Under the pieces are notes generated by a model. It made no database searches, was not told the origin of the DNA, and worked only from the letters and a program-made list of their open reading frames with translations. The translations under genes were made by a program, and so were the position numbers. From NCBI GenBank assembly GCA_021432635.1, contig MU270031.1:374118-438117 (forward strand): a stretch of 64,000 bases of DNA. The letters run 5' to 3'. Shown here piece by piece: positions 11,669-24,214 of the stretch (within the stretch, counting starts at the first letter, position 1; every line of letters starts with the position of its first letter). The DNA comes from Thozetella sp. PMI_491 (lineage: Eukaryota > Ascomycota > Sordariomycetes > Chaetosphaeriales > Chaetosphaeriaceae).

Positions 11669-14600
11669 ATGACGACCCTCGAACCTATTGCTCTCGCACC
11701 ACACCCCACCATGCATCCAACCACCATGTCTCGCCCACAGGTCGGGATCGAGCGGCTGCCCACCAGGCGGATGAGTAACGAGCCACGCGAATCCATGAAC
11801 TGCAAATCTTGTCGAAAACGCAAGGTAAGGGACCACCGCCGTGTCGGCCAACATTATGCTGCAACGACCACTAGAGATGGAGATCTTGAAGGACGGGATG
11901 CTCGAGCAAATGCTAACCGGCCCTGTGCCTCACAGATTAAGTGCAACCGACTCCGCCCAGCTTGCGAGGCTTGCACTGTCTTTCAATGCCCGTGCATATA
12001 CGGTATGGCCAGCTTCTGTTTATCCTGCCGAGTCGAGATTTTGCCGCGTAGAGATGTCCTGTCATTGCCCAAGGTCTGGGCTGTAGGGACTCGAGTCGGT
12101 GCTAGTGCACCAAGCTTGCACGCATGCAGATTTCCGTGCACGAGACTGACCGCCAACGATGGTAGATGCCGTCCCAAAGAAGAGAGGACCCAAGACAGAC
12201 GTTTTAGAGGCGTTGCTTAAGAGGGTCGACGGACTGGAGGCGCAGCTGAAGGAGAAGAAAACGGAACCACAGACACCCATCTCCCCGCCAGCAGCGACCG
12301 ATGACGGATCCTCCAGCTCCAAGACCATGTCGGAGCCAGCCAGCAAGCCAGCCCTGCCGGCGCTCGACACGAGCCGTACCCCGGACAACGGCGAATCTGC
12401 CATCTATTCTCCAGTGGTCATGAGGTATGTGAACACCAAGGCCGGCAGAGGGTTGAATCGGAGTCTTGGACGGCGCAAGGCGTGCCTAACACTCTTCAGG
12501 GCCCCGTCACCAACTATCTCAACCGACGCCATGCTCGACACATACTTTGCTCGATTTCATGCTAAGCCTTACCACATTCTTGACGAGTCCGCCTTACGGC
12601 AAAGGTTGCAACTGAACCAGATCCCCGCGTACCTTCTGCACTCTATCTTTGCCGTTGCTGCTCGGTAAGTTCCAGCTCTGTAGCTGTTGTCGAGGACCGA
12701 CCTGCTAATACTTTTCAGGTACACAAGCCACCCGAACGGATACCAAGCGGCCGTAAGACTGGGCGAGATGTATGCGACGCGAGCGAGAACCGAGATCGAC
12801 ATCGACGAGCCCTCAGTGGATGCACTGCAAGCCTTGCTACTTCTGGTCACCTCATTCACGGCGGCCGGGAAGGGAAAGAAGGCCTATATGCTTCTGGGTA
12901 TGGATTTTCATCTTCCTCCTCTGGCTCGGTCTTCATTTAACCTAGCTGATGCTAACTGTATGCCCTGAAGCCAACGCAATTGGAATGGCTGTCGCCCTGG
13001 AGCTGCATCGAGAGATGGATATGGCCGCAAGGGTGACTCCGGTCGAACGAGAGATGCGAAGGCGATTGTTCTGGACGTGCTACCTCCTCGACCGATTCAT
13101 GGCGTGCGGCTCAAAACGACCATCACTTATCGGCGACAAAACCATCCTGCTACGGCTGCCCAGCTGGTCCCCAAACCCGTGCGCACTACCGGTCGAAGGC
13201 GAGTTCTTCCAGAGCGGGTCGAACTTGCAACACTTCCAGGGCAGTGGAAAGAAGTCCCAAGGAAGCAGCGGCATGCTTATCGACATTAGCCGCATCCTCG
13301 GCGTGACGAACCGGTACCTGGCTGCGGGGGGCGTGAAAGGGGACTCGCACTTCCCTTGGCATTCGCTGTCTAACCTTTCGAGGATTCGCCAAGACCTCGA
13401 TGTCTGGGCATCCGGAACGGCCGAGGTCTTCTCAAGCGTCGACGCCTTGTTCGGGCAGCCGGATTCCACCGTTCTGGTGATGAGCAAGTTGATCTACCAT
13501 CTCATTCACTGCTTGATTTACCGGCCCTTCCTTCCTATCGACCTCTCCGAGCTAGCCGGCTCTGGCCAGCACCAGTCGTGGCAGATAGAGGCTACCAATA
13601 TGTGCTTTATGCACGCCAACGCTATCGCCGAGCTTGTGGACCTCGGGAAGCAGACGAACACCATCGAGTGGCCCGCCTTCGTCGGCTACTGCATTGCCAC
13701 AGCTGGAACTGTTCACATTCACGGTGCGCACTACGGTGACACTGGGGAGGTAAACGCCTTTAGCTCCTCGGCAGACTTCCTGTCGAGGGAGATGCAGCAG
13801 CTCAACGATCTGCGCTTCGCATGGGCTAGCATTCAACATCAACGAGAGACGCTAGAGTCAATATACAATGCGCATTCTGAGTTGGCCAAGAGCCTCGCCA
13901 GCAACTCGACCCGGTTCTCGCCCGTCTTCCATCTGGAAGACTTCTTTGACCGATACTCAAACATAGGCGGGCCTGGCGGGCCAACCTTCAGTTTCGATGC
14001 GGCAAACCTGAGCTTGTCTGACGTCGTCATCGACTTTGCCGCAGAAGCCTATCACGACCACGACATGTACTCTACCCACCTAGGAAATGGTGCTGCCCAG
14101 CCCAGCCAAGAGCGCCAGAATCTGAAGCGCAAGATGGCAGGGCCGGCAGGCCGTAGACGCTCGGAGCTCAAGAGCATCCAGCCTATTCCGGGCGGCCTCG
14201 GGCAGGCTTCCAACTCTGGCCTCCCAACCCCGTCTCACCCCCAGCACCTCACGTTCCCGCACTCGCTATCTCCACAGCCATCTCCGGGCATGCTACACTC
14301 TCCGGCATCCCTGCCACCGCACCATGAGATGCACGAGCAACAGCAAAGCTCTCATATGGAGGGCCTACGCGACTCAATGGAGGACAATAGCGCGGTCGTG
14401 GCTGCAGCTGCTGCGGCTGGTTTCTCCCTTGCACCCACGCATCAGCATTCCGTGACCGGGATTCCTACACTCGCAAACGGGGCTTACAGCCCGCAATATA
14501 CTTTTTCGCATCTGCAAACCCTCACGACGGGGCCAGGAGCTTCCCAGCAGCAACAGCAGCAACAGCAGCAGCAGCAACAGCAGCAACAGCAATCGCAGCA

Positions 14601-14883
14601 GCAGCAACACCCGCAGGGCTACGATCCCATGTTTGGTGGCGTGCCCACCAACGCCTTCTCCAGCCCTGCCCCATGGCAGGGGGACGAAGGAAACGGCCGG
14701 CCGGCAGTGAACGTTGCGCCGAGTCCCGGTGCCGGGAGCCACAACGGAAGCACGGGCACCGGCGAAGAGAAAGACCCCTTCTTGAGCCTGCTAGAGCAGT
14801 TGGCCGAGAACGAGTCCGTCCGTGGCAACGGTAGCGAGTTCGACTTCTTCCTAGGGGGTAACTCGGGGCCTAGCCAAGCATAG
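11669..14883 (+). CDS. Zn(II)2Cys6 fungal transcription factor, CLR-1/ClrA-like
   Basis: Six-exon model: 11669-11824, 11936-12002, 12166-12424, 12500-12664, 12719-12897, 12971-14883, giving 912 aa. Joining exons 1-2 yields a perfect binuclear zinc cluster, CKSC-x6-C-x6-C-EA-C-x6-C, followed by the linker KKRGPKTD and a leucine-rich coiled dimerisation segment ([13 protein letters not shown]). The middle third is a fungal-specific transcription factor domain with the usual signature region around [13 protein letters not shown]. The tail is low complexity, with an Ala run and a polyglutamine tract. The zinc cluster plus KKRGPKTD linker matches my memory of the cellulase activators CLR-1 (Neurospora) and ClrA (Aspergillus); I am not certain of orthology, so I leave the symbol blank. 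It would act in the nucleus on promoters with CGG half-sites. The long upstream gap suggests complex control. Confidence 0.85.
14546..14608 (+). repeat. CAG/CAA repeat encoding polyglutamine
   Basis: About twenty Gln codons with one Ser interruption, lying in frame in the last exon of the Zn2Cys6 regulator. Mixed CAG and CAA usage argues for selection at the protein level. Polyglutamine is common in the activation regions of fungal transcription factors and may vary in length between strains. Confidence 0.85.
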
Positions 14884-17800
14884 ACGACACTCTGACTCTT
14901 GACAAAACACACGTCTCGCGTGGGAGTGCTCAAGCCACCGACATGCACTCATACGCGCAGACACACACACACACACATTCGATTCTTGATCATACCTTTC
15001 ATCTATGTGCACAAGTGCACTTTTGCAGCGCGAATTGTTTCTTTACGCAGGGCAGCCGCCATAATGCGCAGTATCACGATCTCATGCTTGTCTATATGAA
15101 GAACGAGCATGGCTACATGGGGCCTCCTTTGGGTAACGAACACGCAATGACCACGGATTCCGGGGAGTTTGGGAGGGCGCACAATCGATGGTATCATGTC
15201 TGTATCAGTATCAAATCACCTTGGCAACGAATTGAGAAAAAAAAAGGATGGGCACAGGGCGGTATTGGCTATCGCATGCACCAGGGCTCTCAGGGTGCTG
15301 GCTTCGGTACATATTTTATTCTGCCACCTCTGCCTGGGCAGCCCAACTGCATGTAAGCGGCAAAGTCTCTTCTGGACAGACCGCAGGCGAAGGCCTAGTG
15401 TTAATGTCCTTTGCACAATACAATCGGTACATAGTGTGAGCTTTTTCAATGGGCCAGACGGCCCGTGGCAATTATGTGAAGATCGGATGTTGATGATTGG
15501 GACGCACTATTCGCACGTGTTGCCGTAGCGGGGAGCAGCAGGTCTGAGACCGACATTTCGTGCTTCGGCTCGGCGGACCGTCGACAATGAAGAAAGAACG
15601 CCACAATGAGGCGGGAGCGTAGGTAGGTAGTAAGTAGGATGGAGAGATGGAGAGCAGGCTGGAGGGGATGGACTAAGGGGGTTATCACCTCGCTTCTGCT
15701 TCGAACCAAGCTTTCAAGATTGAACATCCTGTTTGGAAACCAATCGCAGCGTCCCGTTGCCGCAGACAATCCAGATGACGTTCACCGTTTAGGCTAGGGA
15801 TAGGCGAGGAGCCACTGAGGAGGATGCTATTGCAGTAGAACAGCTGTCGACCACCCTTGCCTGCGCTATGTTCAAAGAGGCACCTAGGCAGCTCCTTCAA
15901 GAAGGAGAAGTGCGGTACCGCCATGATAACCAAGCAGTGGGAAGAAGATGGGTGGTCCAATTGGACCAGGATCGGGACGACACGCAAGGGCGGCACATTG
16001 TGTTCCATCGGCTTTCTTTGGTCGGAATGCGGCTTGCGAATTGCGTCTAGATGCATCTTGGCAGCCAGTGTCCTTCTATAGTCGCATGCGAGATAGCGGA
16101 GCCCTTTGATGTCTCAAAAAATGGTTGTTGGGTTGTTACCCCTTATTATCGTCCCCTCCTAGGATGGAGTCCTCTTCCCCGGACGCAGAGCCAATCTGCT
16201 TCGTTCCCGTCCCCTGAGACATAACGCGCGAGGTGCCGCGGGGTTTCTTCGACCCTGGGCCGCCCGCGATCAACTTTTAGCTGAGACATTTGAGACATTT
16301 TGTCTGCCTTGAGCGGGCACCATCCTGTCTATCGGCGATCGAGCAGCTGAGCGGACGGAAACCTCGTCCTCCAGCATGCAGGGCACTTGTTCGCGGAGCG
16401 AGTTGGTCGACGGGCTTGGATGCGCCATTGGTTAGCCAGGGACTTGCCCCTTGCGGAAGCAGGAGCAGCACTTTGGCTTGGCCTATGGGTTACAGAATCT
16501 GTACACCAACTGTCTCGACATGCTGCAGCCCCGGGCTGACTTGCACTGCAGGATTACCACTCTGAGGCGCATGGACGAAGTCCCGTACGGCTCCTACTAT
16601 TACCTACCTAATTGTGATAACAGGATGTCCTTTGGGGGGGGGGAACAGGCACCAATTTTGTCGCCAAAGTCGGCGAATTCCTTGGGGGTTCGAATTACAT
16701 GGCTGGCGATCGTCACCGTAGCTGTTCCTATATTGCGGTTGAGCAGACTTCTGCAACCTTGGCTCACGTCAGACCCTTACCTCGACGGGTGCTAGGGCAA
16801 GAGGCGTTGCGGGACGGAAGCGACTACGGGGTACGAAGTGGCACCGCGTGTCGCGCAACGAGGGGGACCAGATGATCGCGTGAGGACCTGAGGGCTTCCC
16901 TTGGATTCACTCTCCCGAGTGGAGCCTGGCTTGCCTGGGGCACCAGGCTGGAGATCATCCTCGGAGGAGCGCAATATATTGAATTCTGACGCCTCGTCCG
17001 GTTCGAGTCGAGACCGGTTTTGACGTCTTCCCGCGGTCCCAGCGCTTCGGGCAAAGGTTGACACGCGGCGTTTGTGGTTCAAAGAGGTGGGCGGTAGCGC
17101 AAGCCGAGAAGACGGTTCTTTGCCAGTTCGGGGCAGAACATGCACGACCAGGCGGGACCGGTGGGGCTAAGTGTGACCTATGCCTTCTCCTGCATTGGCA
17201 TTGGCACAGCAAAAAGCCGCTCTTCGATCCGTGGAGGCAAGGTGTGAGGTGTGTGAGGTGTTTGAAGTGTACGCGTGTCTGTACAGAGCATGCCACTCCG
17301 TCGTAACGAGTCGTGGCGTCTTGCGCGTGTCTTGTTTCTGGGCTTCGGCCTCCAGCTGAGGCAAAAAGAAGAAAAGGAGGGGAATAAAAACAAAAAAAAA
17401 AAACCAATTGAATCAACGCCGAGAATCCAAAGTCATGTTTGCCCGGCTTGTGTCGACTCTGGTAAAGGTGGGTGTGTTTCCTTCCAATTGGGTCGCGGTC
17501 AGCGAGCGCCAGCGCACCGACGGCAAGGTCCCAGGTTGAATGGAGGGTTCCGCTACGGCTTTCTGATTCGCCCAGACGGCAGGCGCCTATGTCATAGGCC
17601 ACACCCACTAACCCCCCCTAACCCCCCCTAACCCCTCCCCCCCCGCCGTGGGCCGCTTGGCCGCTTCCCCTGCTTGCCTGCCTCACGAGAATACGGGAAC
17701 GCCTGGCCTGTCACCTCCGCTTTTTGCTCCTCAAGTCTCGAATTTTTCCTCCCCTCACTCGTCCCAAGACAATGGCCATGCATATCCTGCCCGTCTTTGG

Positions 17801-18602
17801 GGTGCGAGTATATTAAATCCCGCAAGCAAGACGCCTCCTCGACTCCTAGTCTCCTCGCCTCTTCGCCTCTTCTTCGCTTCAGGCCCTCCCCCATTCCCGG
17901 TTTTTTTCTAATTTTTTTTTAAAAAAAATAAGTGCAACCGGGGATCCTGTGGGGTAGGGAACACAGACGAACCCTTCAGTCCGGTCAGTGGATCGCTTCA
18001 CCGTTAGACCCAGTCGAAGAGTTTTTGGCCTCCCGCCAGCTCATTTACCAGTTACTGGCGTCATGCCTGGCAGGTAGCTTGGCTGCAGCCCGCCTTTCTC
18101 CTCTTGACGTCGGTTGCTTTCTTTCAGAGTTTTTCTTGGATTCCCTCTTTGTTCTACCTCCCCCAACTCGTGCTAGACCTTTTCTCCTACCGGCCGTTCA
18201 TATTCAACGAGAAGACGGTTGGACAATTCCGTCGGCTCGGGATCCTGTCTTAGTTCGCGCTAGCGGTGTCAGTATACCTTCCGGGGATCTTGGAGGGATT
18301 CCCATGCCACCTGTGAGGTGAGAAAGCTCGGAGGTCCAGTGTATGACCCAACGCGCCAACCTTGTTCGACATTTGAACCAGGGGAGACGCTGGTCATTTG
18401 CGGGACCAACATAGCAAACCTACACGAGCGATGCCCCAAGGCTCCAAACTTTTGTCATCAGCCCTCGGACATGCTCTCGAGTTCGTCCTCTTTGCGCCAA
18501 TGTGAACACAGACGAACCGGACATGGCGCACAAGTCAACCATTGAGCCCGCAGCTTGATACGGTACCAGCGGCAGCAGCGCGGGCTTCGCGAATCGCCCG
18601 TC
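14884..18602. other. Intergenic region between the Zn2Cys6 factor and the receptor-MFS fusion
   Basis: No gene can be supported over 3.7 kb. The left few hundred bases are the 3' flank of the transcription factor and include an (AC)n tract near 14962-14976. The right part is the leader and promoter of the gene starting at 18603, with long pyrimidine-rich stretches (17.6-17.9 kb) typical of fungal promoters. A short telomere-like repeat lies at 17608-17637. Confidence 0.5.
17608..17637. repeat. Telomere-like C-rich tandem repeat
   Basis: Three tandem copies of a CTAACCCCCC-like 10-mer, equivalent to (GGGGGGTTAG) on the other strand. The unit resembles the fungal telomere repeat TTAGGG but carries extra G residues. 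It sits inside a pyrimidine-rich promoter-like stretch, so it could be an interstitial telomere-like motif or a simple repeat. Confidence 0.6.
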
Positions 18603-21600
18603 ATGTCGACCACCATCACGGACGGCTATCCGAACCGAGGGCCGGCGGTCTTCTCCGTTACCACCGCGACCCTCGTGCTCGCCACCACCTTCGTGATCGC
18701 GCGCGTCATATGCCGCGTGGGAATTGTCAAGAATGTCAGCGCAGACGACTACATCATACTCATTGCTTGGCTGTTTGCCTTCTTCCTAAGTTTTACCATT
18801 GATATGGGCACCATGAAGGGGCTGGGACGGCACGACGAAAACATTGAGGACTGGGAGCGGCCAAGTCTACGGAGAGCAGAATACGTCTTCTCCGTCTTAT
18901 ATGTAGGTCTCGAACTGACACCTCTCTCCGCCTTGTACGCGTGCGTGGCTGACATGGTCCTAGAACCCGGCGCTTATGGCCACCAAGACCAGCATCTTGG
19001 TTTTCTACCTCCGGCTCGCCAGGAACACCCAGAAAGTCTTGCGCTATGCATCGTGGGCCGTTTTGATACTCGTCAACATCGCAGGTACCATCCTGACCTT
19101 CATGAACATCTTTCAGTGCCAGCCCATCAACGCCGCCTGGGATCCCACGGTGAAGTCGCAGCGATGCATCCCTCTTCTCACCGAGTTCATATGCTCCGCT
19201 CCGGTCAATGTCACCACCGACCTGGCGATCCTAGCCCTCCCGATCCCGGTGCTCACAGGCATGAGGCTGCCGCAGCGGCAGAAAACCATCCTCATCATCA
19301 CTTTCGCCCTCGGTATTTTCGTCGCCGTGGTCGACGTAATACGAATATACTACCTACAGCAGGCCATCACCATTGTCTCGACCGGCGCCACGAGCGACAT
19401 GTCGGCTCTCTTCGGGGACAGTGCCGAGTTCTCTTGGAACGCCTCGCTGTCTCTGATGTGGTCTGCCGTCGAAGTCAACGTCGGTATCACTTGCGCCTGC
19501 ATCCCTACCCTGAAGCCCCTGATTATTCGGATTCTTCCCGCCATGATTATAGACCCGGACGGTAGCTGGACCCGTCGCTCGCGCGAGAGCCAGCTAGCCA
19601 CCAACAATACTACCACGAAGCGTGACAGCGTGAGTGACACTGCTGCTTTCGCAGCAGTTGCGCAAGCCAACAACCTGCGGCCCCCACCCAGCGCCCAGTT
19701 ACAGGTGCCCGGAGCGGAGATGTCCTTGATGGACTTTTTGACCTCTCCAGAGTCTGTGCCACCGGGATCTCAGCCCCCAAGGTCCCCGTTGCTGAGCCAT
19801 CCGACGGCATCGACGATTGGGCCTCCTAAGAAGAACGACAGTGCCCTATATTTTGGATTTGTCAACCTAAAGAGGCCAAAGAGCATGCTGCGGACGTCAG
19901 TGAAGGAGTCGTGGAGATATTGCACGGTCGTCAGTATCCTCTTCTTCTTGTGGGGATTCTCCTACGGGCTCCTCAACACGCTGAATAATGTAATTGCCGA
20001 TGTTGCCGACATGGAACAGGCCCAGACGCTGGGGCTGACGAGTGTCTACTTTGGCGGTGGATACTTCTTCGGCCCACTGTTAGTCGGAGAGTGGATTCTT
20101 CGGCATGACGAACACCACCGGAGACACCGCAGGAGCAGCACGGATCAGGCCGACTCTCTCGGTGGTTTCAAGATCACCTTCATCGCTGGTCTGTTGATAT
20201 ACGGCACCGGCACAATCATGTTCTGGCCTTCGGCCGTATTGACCGCGTTTGGGGGCTTCATGATCAGCAGCTTTGTCGTCGGGTTTGGCCTCGGGGTGCT
20301 CGAGACGGCAGCTAACCCTTTCCTGGCCCTCTGCGGCCCCAACGAGTACGCCGAGACCCGTCTTCTTCTCGCCCAGGGCATCCAAGGAGTCGGAAGCGTC
20401 CTAAGCGGCCTACTGGCAGACAATGTCTTCTTCAAGACCATCTCGTCCGCCGACGCGAAGCAACAGAATTCGACTCTCCTACTCGATGTACAGTGGACGT
20501 ACTTGGCCGTCACGCTTTTCTGCGTCCTGCTGGCGCTCTTCTTCTACTACATGCCTCTCCCCGAGGTCAGCGACGGAGCTCTAGGGAGACTGGCTCAAGA
20601 GCTTCCCGTCGATCCCAAGAAGAGACTATATGGGAGACTGTCTGTGCGAACCTGGGCCATCATATTCGCTGTGGCGGCTCAGTGGACCTACGTTGCCTCG
20701 CAGGAATTAATGAGCATCTATTTCGACAACATTGTTGGCGCATATGCTCCCACAGATGCGACCTCAAACCCTGCGCCTGGCATGGTTCTGACCAACAGCA
20801 ACTTTCTCCTCGTTGCCCACACGGCATTTGCTGTCTCGCGGTTCGCTTGTGGCTATCTTGCATACCTGGTCGTCAAGCACCCTAATCATCGTTGGATACC
20901 GACACCTCGGACAATGCTGACAACATCGGTCTCGCTGACGATCATATTCGCGCTGATAACCGTTGTCATCAAGCCGGTGGCCCACCCAAGCCTCATGTTC
21001 GTTCCAATTGTCCTCTTCTTCCTCTCAGAGGGGCCAATGTGGCCTCTCATATTCGCTCTCGGCCTCCGCGGCCAGGGCAAGCGGACTAAGCGCGCCGCAG
21101 CATGGCTTACCATGGGTGCTTCTGGGCCTGCTTTCTGGCCCTTCGTGATATACGCGATGCTTAACCGAGGTATCAGCATCCAGACGGCGTTCATCTTGGT
21201 GGTTGCCTTGCTCGTGATTTCGCTCATATACCCCTTGTTTTTAACTTTTTCGAAAGACGCAAAAGCCATGGTCGACCCGTCCAAGGAAGGGCCGCATCGG
21301 GAGCCCGATACGGAGGGCGGCTTGCAGAGAACAGTTACGGAGCCCGACATGGACGCGATCATTGCGAGGCGTCGGAAGGAATCCAGTGCCACCCGTAGGG
21401 GCAGCAGTCTTCTCGACAGATTCTCCATCCTCGGCGAGAAGAGGAGGAGCAGCACGGCGAGGACAAACTCAACAGCGAGCCCGCCCCGGGTGGAATACCA
21501 CGAAGACCTCGCCCACCACCCGGATGAGCAGCAGAAGGAAAGGGTCCAAGGAGTGGACATGGCGCCAAGTCCGCCACGGAACAACAGCAACACTACCACG

Positions 21601-21693
21601 ACCACCGCCACTACTGCTACTGGCACTTCTGGCAGCAGTAGCGCGCCGTGGGAGGATCAGATTCTCGACACGACCATGCTTAATGATGAATAA
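18603..21693 (+). CDS. Fusion of rhodopsin/PTH11-like seven-helix domain and fucose-permease-type MFS transporter
   Basis: Two exons, 18603-18902 and 18964-21693, spliced in phase 0 to give 1009 aa. An in-frame ATG at 18555 could add 16 residues. Residues ~15-297 form the fungal rhodopsin-like integral membrane domain: an N-terminal helix set, the ADDY motif, NPALMATKTSILVFYLRL at the exon junction, and the cysteine-containing loop around FQCQPINAAWDP. A hydrophilic linker (~298-395) leads to an MFS domain (~395-860) resembling the FucP/sugar-proton symporters (FFLWGFSYGLLNTLN, GFGLGVLETAANPFLALCG). The last ~150 residues are a cytosolic Ser/Thr/Arg-rich tail. Each half is normally a separate protein. 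The continuous frame of exon 2 across both halves makes the fusion genuine in this sequence. A plasma-membrane sugar sensor-transporter is an inference. Confidence 0.85.
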
Positions 21694-22182
21694 CGAACGG
21701 CTTGTTTCCAGTCAGGATATATATATATGAGAAGATGCCTTGACTTACTGGTGCATTTTGTGTAATGATGGGTATGGGTGGAGTTACGGCTGGCGTCGTG
21801 TCTAAAAGAGATACCCTACAAGGCTAGGCAGAGGCAATTAAACTCTCGTTTCGATTTGACCATCAATTTTGGATTTTCGTAATTATGTCCTAAGCTCCCG
21901 AACGCCTTTACCTGCGCCTGTGCACCGCATGCATCTTGTAGGGCAAATCCTCAGTCGTCTGGCTTAGGTTGGGCCATCCGCTCTAGGATATCAAGACAGC
22001 GAGGGCAGTGAGTGTCAAGATCCCGCTATGCTTGCTTGGCGCAGCATACTACCTTAATTCCAAGATCCCACTTCTACATTTCCCACGTGAGCACCAAGTT
22101 CTATCTAATGGCCTGGATCCGATCTATATACCTAAGTGAGTATGGCGCCAATACGTACATAACTTTTAGCCAAAGTTCAAAC
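21694..22182. other. Convergent 3' flanks
   Basis: About 490 bp between two converging genes. It is less GC-rich than the genes, with an (AT)n stretch just after the stop codon near 21716-21727, and should hold both 3' UTRs and polyadenylation sites. No gene seen. Confidence 0.6.
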
Positions 22183-24214
22183 CTAAGCCTCCATAGTCCC
22201 ATCGTGCTCCGCAATGGCTTCTTCGATCTCCTCTTCCTCCTCCTTGCTTACTGGACCCGTCCATCCCGTGCAGGCTTGGACAACGAAGACCACGATGCAG
22301 AGCGCTGCTGCTGACTGATAAAGCACCTTGAGGGCCGTCTCGTAGCCCCCAACCGCTACCGCCCTCTCAGCATCGGTCAGTCCGCCACCGAACACCAATG
22401 CAGGGCTTCCTATCAGCTTCTTGATCAGATGCACCCTCTCCGGGCTGAGCGTGTCTGTCCCATCAAGCTTGTTTAACCCTTCCGTAAGGATACGAGTTAG
22501 CGTCCGCGAAAAGATGCCACCTCCAATCGCCGTCCCGAAGCTGCCCGCGAATCCCCTGAAGGTCGCAAGCATGCCCGTCGCCACGTAATGCATCTCGTGG
22601 TTCACCAAGTGCAGCATGTGCGCCAGCGTGTAGTTCAGCTCAGCACCGGTGCAAATGCCGTTCAAGAAGAGCAGCGCCAGATATAACCAGACAGGGGCTG
22701 CCGCGTAGCTTACACAGCTAATGCCGAACAGCGCAAGCCCGAAGAAAAACAAGGCGATCAGGCACGGGAGCCAGAAGGAGCCGGCATGTCGGATGTGCAA
22801 CCAGCCGACGACGAGACCACCTGTCCCGAAGCCGGCGTTGGTTGCGATGAGCACGGAGCCAGCCAGGGCCGGGCCGAGGCCCCAGACGGCGAGCACAAAG
22901 ATGGGTGCGAAGAATAGGATGCTCCAGCGCGCAGCCATGAAACCCAGCTGGGCGAGGCAGGACATGAGCACACCGCGATTCTCGAGCACAGCGAGGGGGA
23001 TGATCGGGTCACTCGCGACGAGATACTCAAAAGCGATAAACCCAGCGAGGATCAGCAGAGACACTAGAATGGTGAGAGGCTGGATAGCGCCGGCGAGGCC
23101 ATAGAGAAACACAACAATAGCAGTGGTCTGCCGAAAGATTAGTCAAGCTATCGAGCGAGTACCATGGGATTACAAGGCCAGCGTACAAGGAGGAGTGCAC
23201 CGGCATAGTCGATGCCGGCAAGCTTCTGAAGGGTAGATTTATCCTTTGAGCGTTCGTGAGAATGGAACGGTGGGATGGTGAGGTAGACGCCGATCCCAGC
23301 AATAATCCCAAGGGGAGACTGAGCTAGAAAAAGCGCCCTCTGTCGTCTCAGGCGGTTAGAGTCTCCCTCACAGGTAAGAACAGGACGCTGCTGTGTCTGC
23401 CGGTCCAACTTACCCAGCCGATCCGCTCCACAAGAGCGCCAAATACGACAGCGCCAGTGGACAGTCCCACGGTGAAGCCCTGCATTGAAATGATGGGTTA
23501 GCCGGTGTCAAGATGCAGCTCCGGGCGATGCACGGCGCCTACCGCATTGCCCAAGCCGATAAACAGGCCGCGCCGTTTCTTCGACGTTAGCTGGATGATG
23601 AGCACTTGAGAAAGAGTCAAGATGCCACCACCTCCGACACCAAAGAGTACGCGACCGAGTATAAAGGTTGAGAAAGACCACGCCTGTGACGTGACAAGAG
23701 CTCCGATAGAAAAGAAGACGGACATAGCCAGAGTGATGATGCTAGGGCTGAAGATCATGGCGAGCCGACCGACCAGCGGCGCGACCGAAGCCGCCGTGAT
23801 TAGGTACGCGCTGGTGAACCACATGGCGTTCTCGTATGCGTTGAGTTCCTCGGCAATGATGGACTGGGTCATGGTCATGCCGCTGGTGTTGCTCGCTGCA
23901 GAGCGGGGTCAGCTTCGCCTGGTCGTTGTCATCACCGTCTTCGCCGGCGTTGGCGGGTTCCCCAGTGCATGCATACCTTGCAAGAAGATCAAAGCCCACA
24001 TGCTGAGGACGATGCAAGTCACACGTTTCCATCCCAGCTCGGGCCCGGCATCCAGGCCCGGCCCTCCGGTGGCGGCGTCACCGGCTAGGCCATCCTCTGC
24101 CGCTGTTACGGAGCTGGCTGTCTCGGACCGTAACAACGGAGTGTTCTCGGTGGCTGTTCCAGCTGTCGAGTAACTCTCTTCTTCCGCGAGATGCGGAGTA
24201 GTCTGGGTGCTCAT
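22183..24214 (-). CDS. MFS transporter, DHA2/14-helix type (vacuolar basic amino acid or drug transporter-like)
   Basis: Five exons on the minus strand: 24214-23977, 23895-23543, 23479-23414, 23339-23187, 23127-22183, totalling 584 aa. The N-terminus is hydrophilic with an acidic dileucine-type motif (TENTPLL), as often seen in vacuolar MFS proteins of the VBA/Fnx1 group. The first transmembrane segment follows (CIVLSMWALIFLQ). Typical MFS signatures are GRLAMIFSPS between helices 2 and 3 and LGRVLFGVGGGGILTLSQVLI in helices 4-5. The later part has the helix-rich C-terminal half with VATGMLATFRGFAGSFGTAIGGGIFSR, characteristic of DHA2 proteins. It should export or sequester a small molecule by proton antiport. 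The substrate cannot be read from sequence. The fourth donor is GTACGC, so that boundary is the least certain. Confidence 0.85.

Noticed and set aside
17000-17009. GGTTCGAGTC, a match to a tRNA B-box
   Set aside because: No A-box at the right distance, no acceptor or anticodon stem can be drawn, and no T-run terminator follows. A 10-base match is expected by chance.
16955-17608. 217-codon minus-strand open frame
   Set aside because: No domain, a hydrophobic low-complexity middle from a poly-A/T stretch, and competing frames on the other strand. It is an effect of GC-rich DNA.
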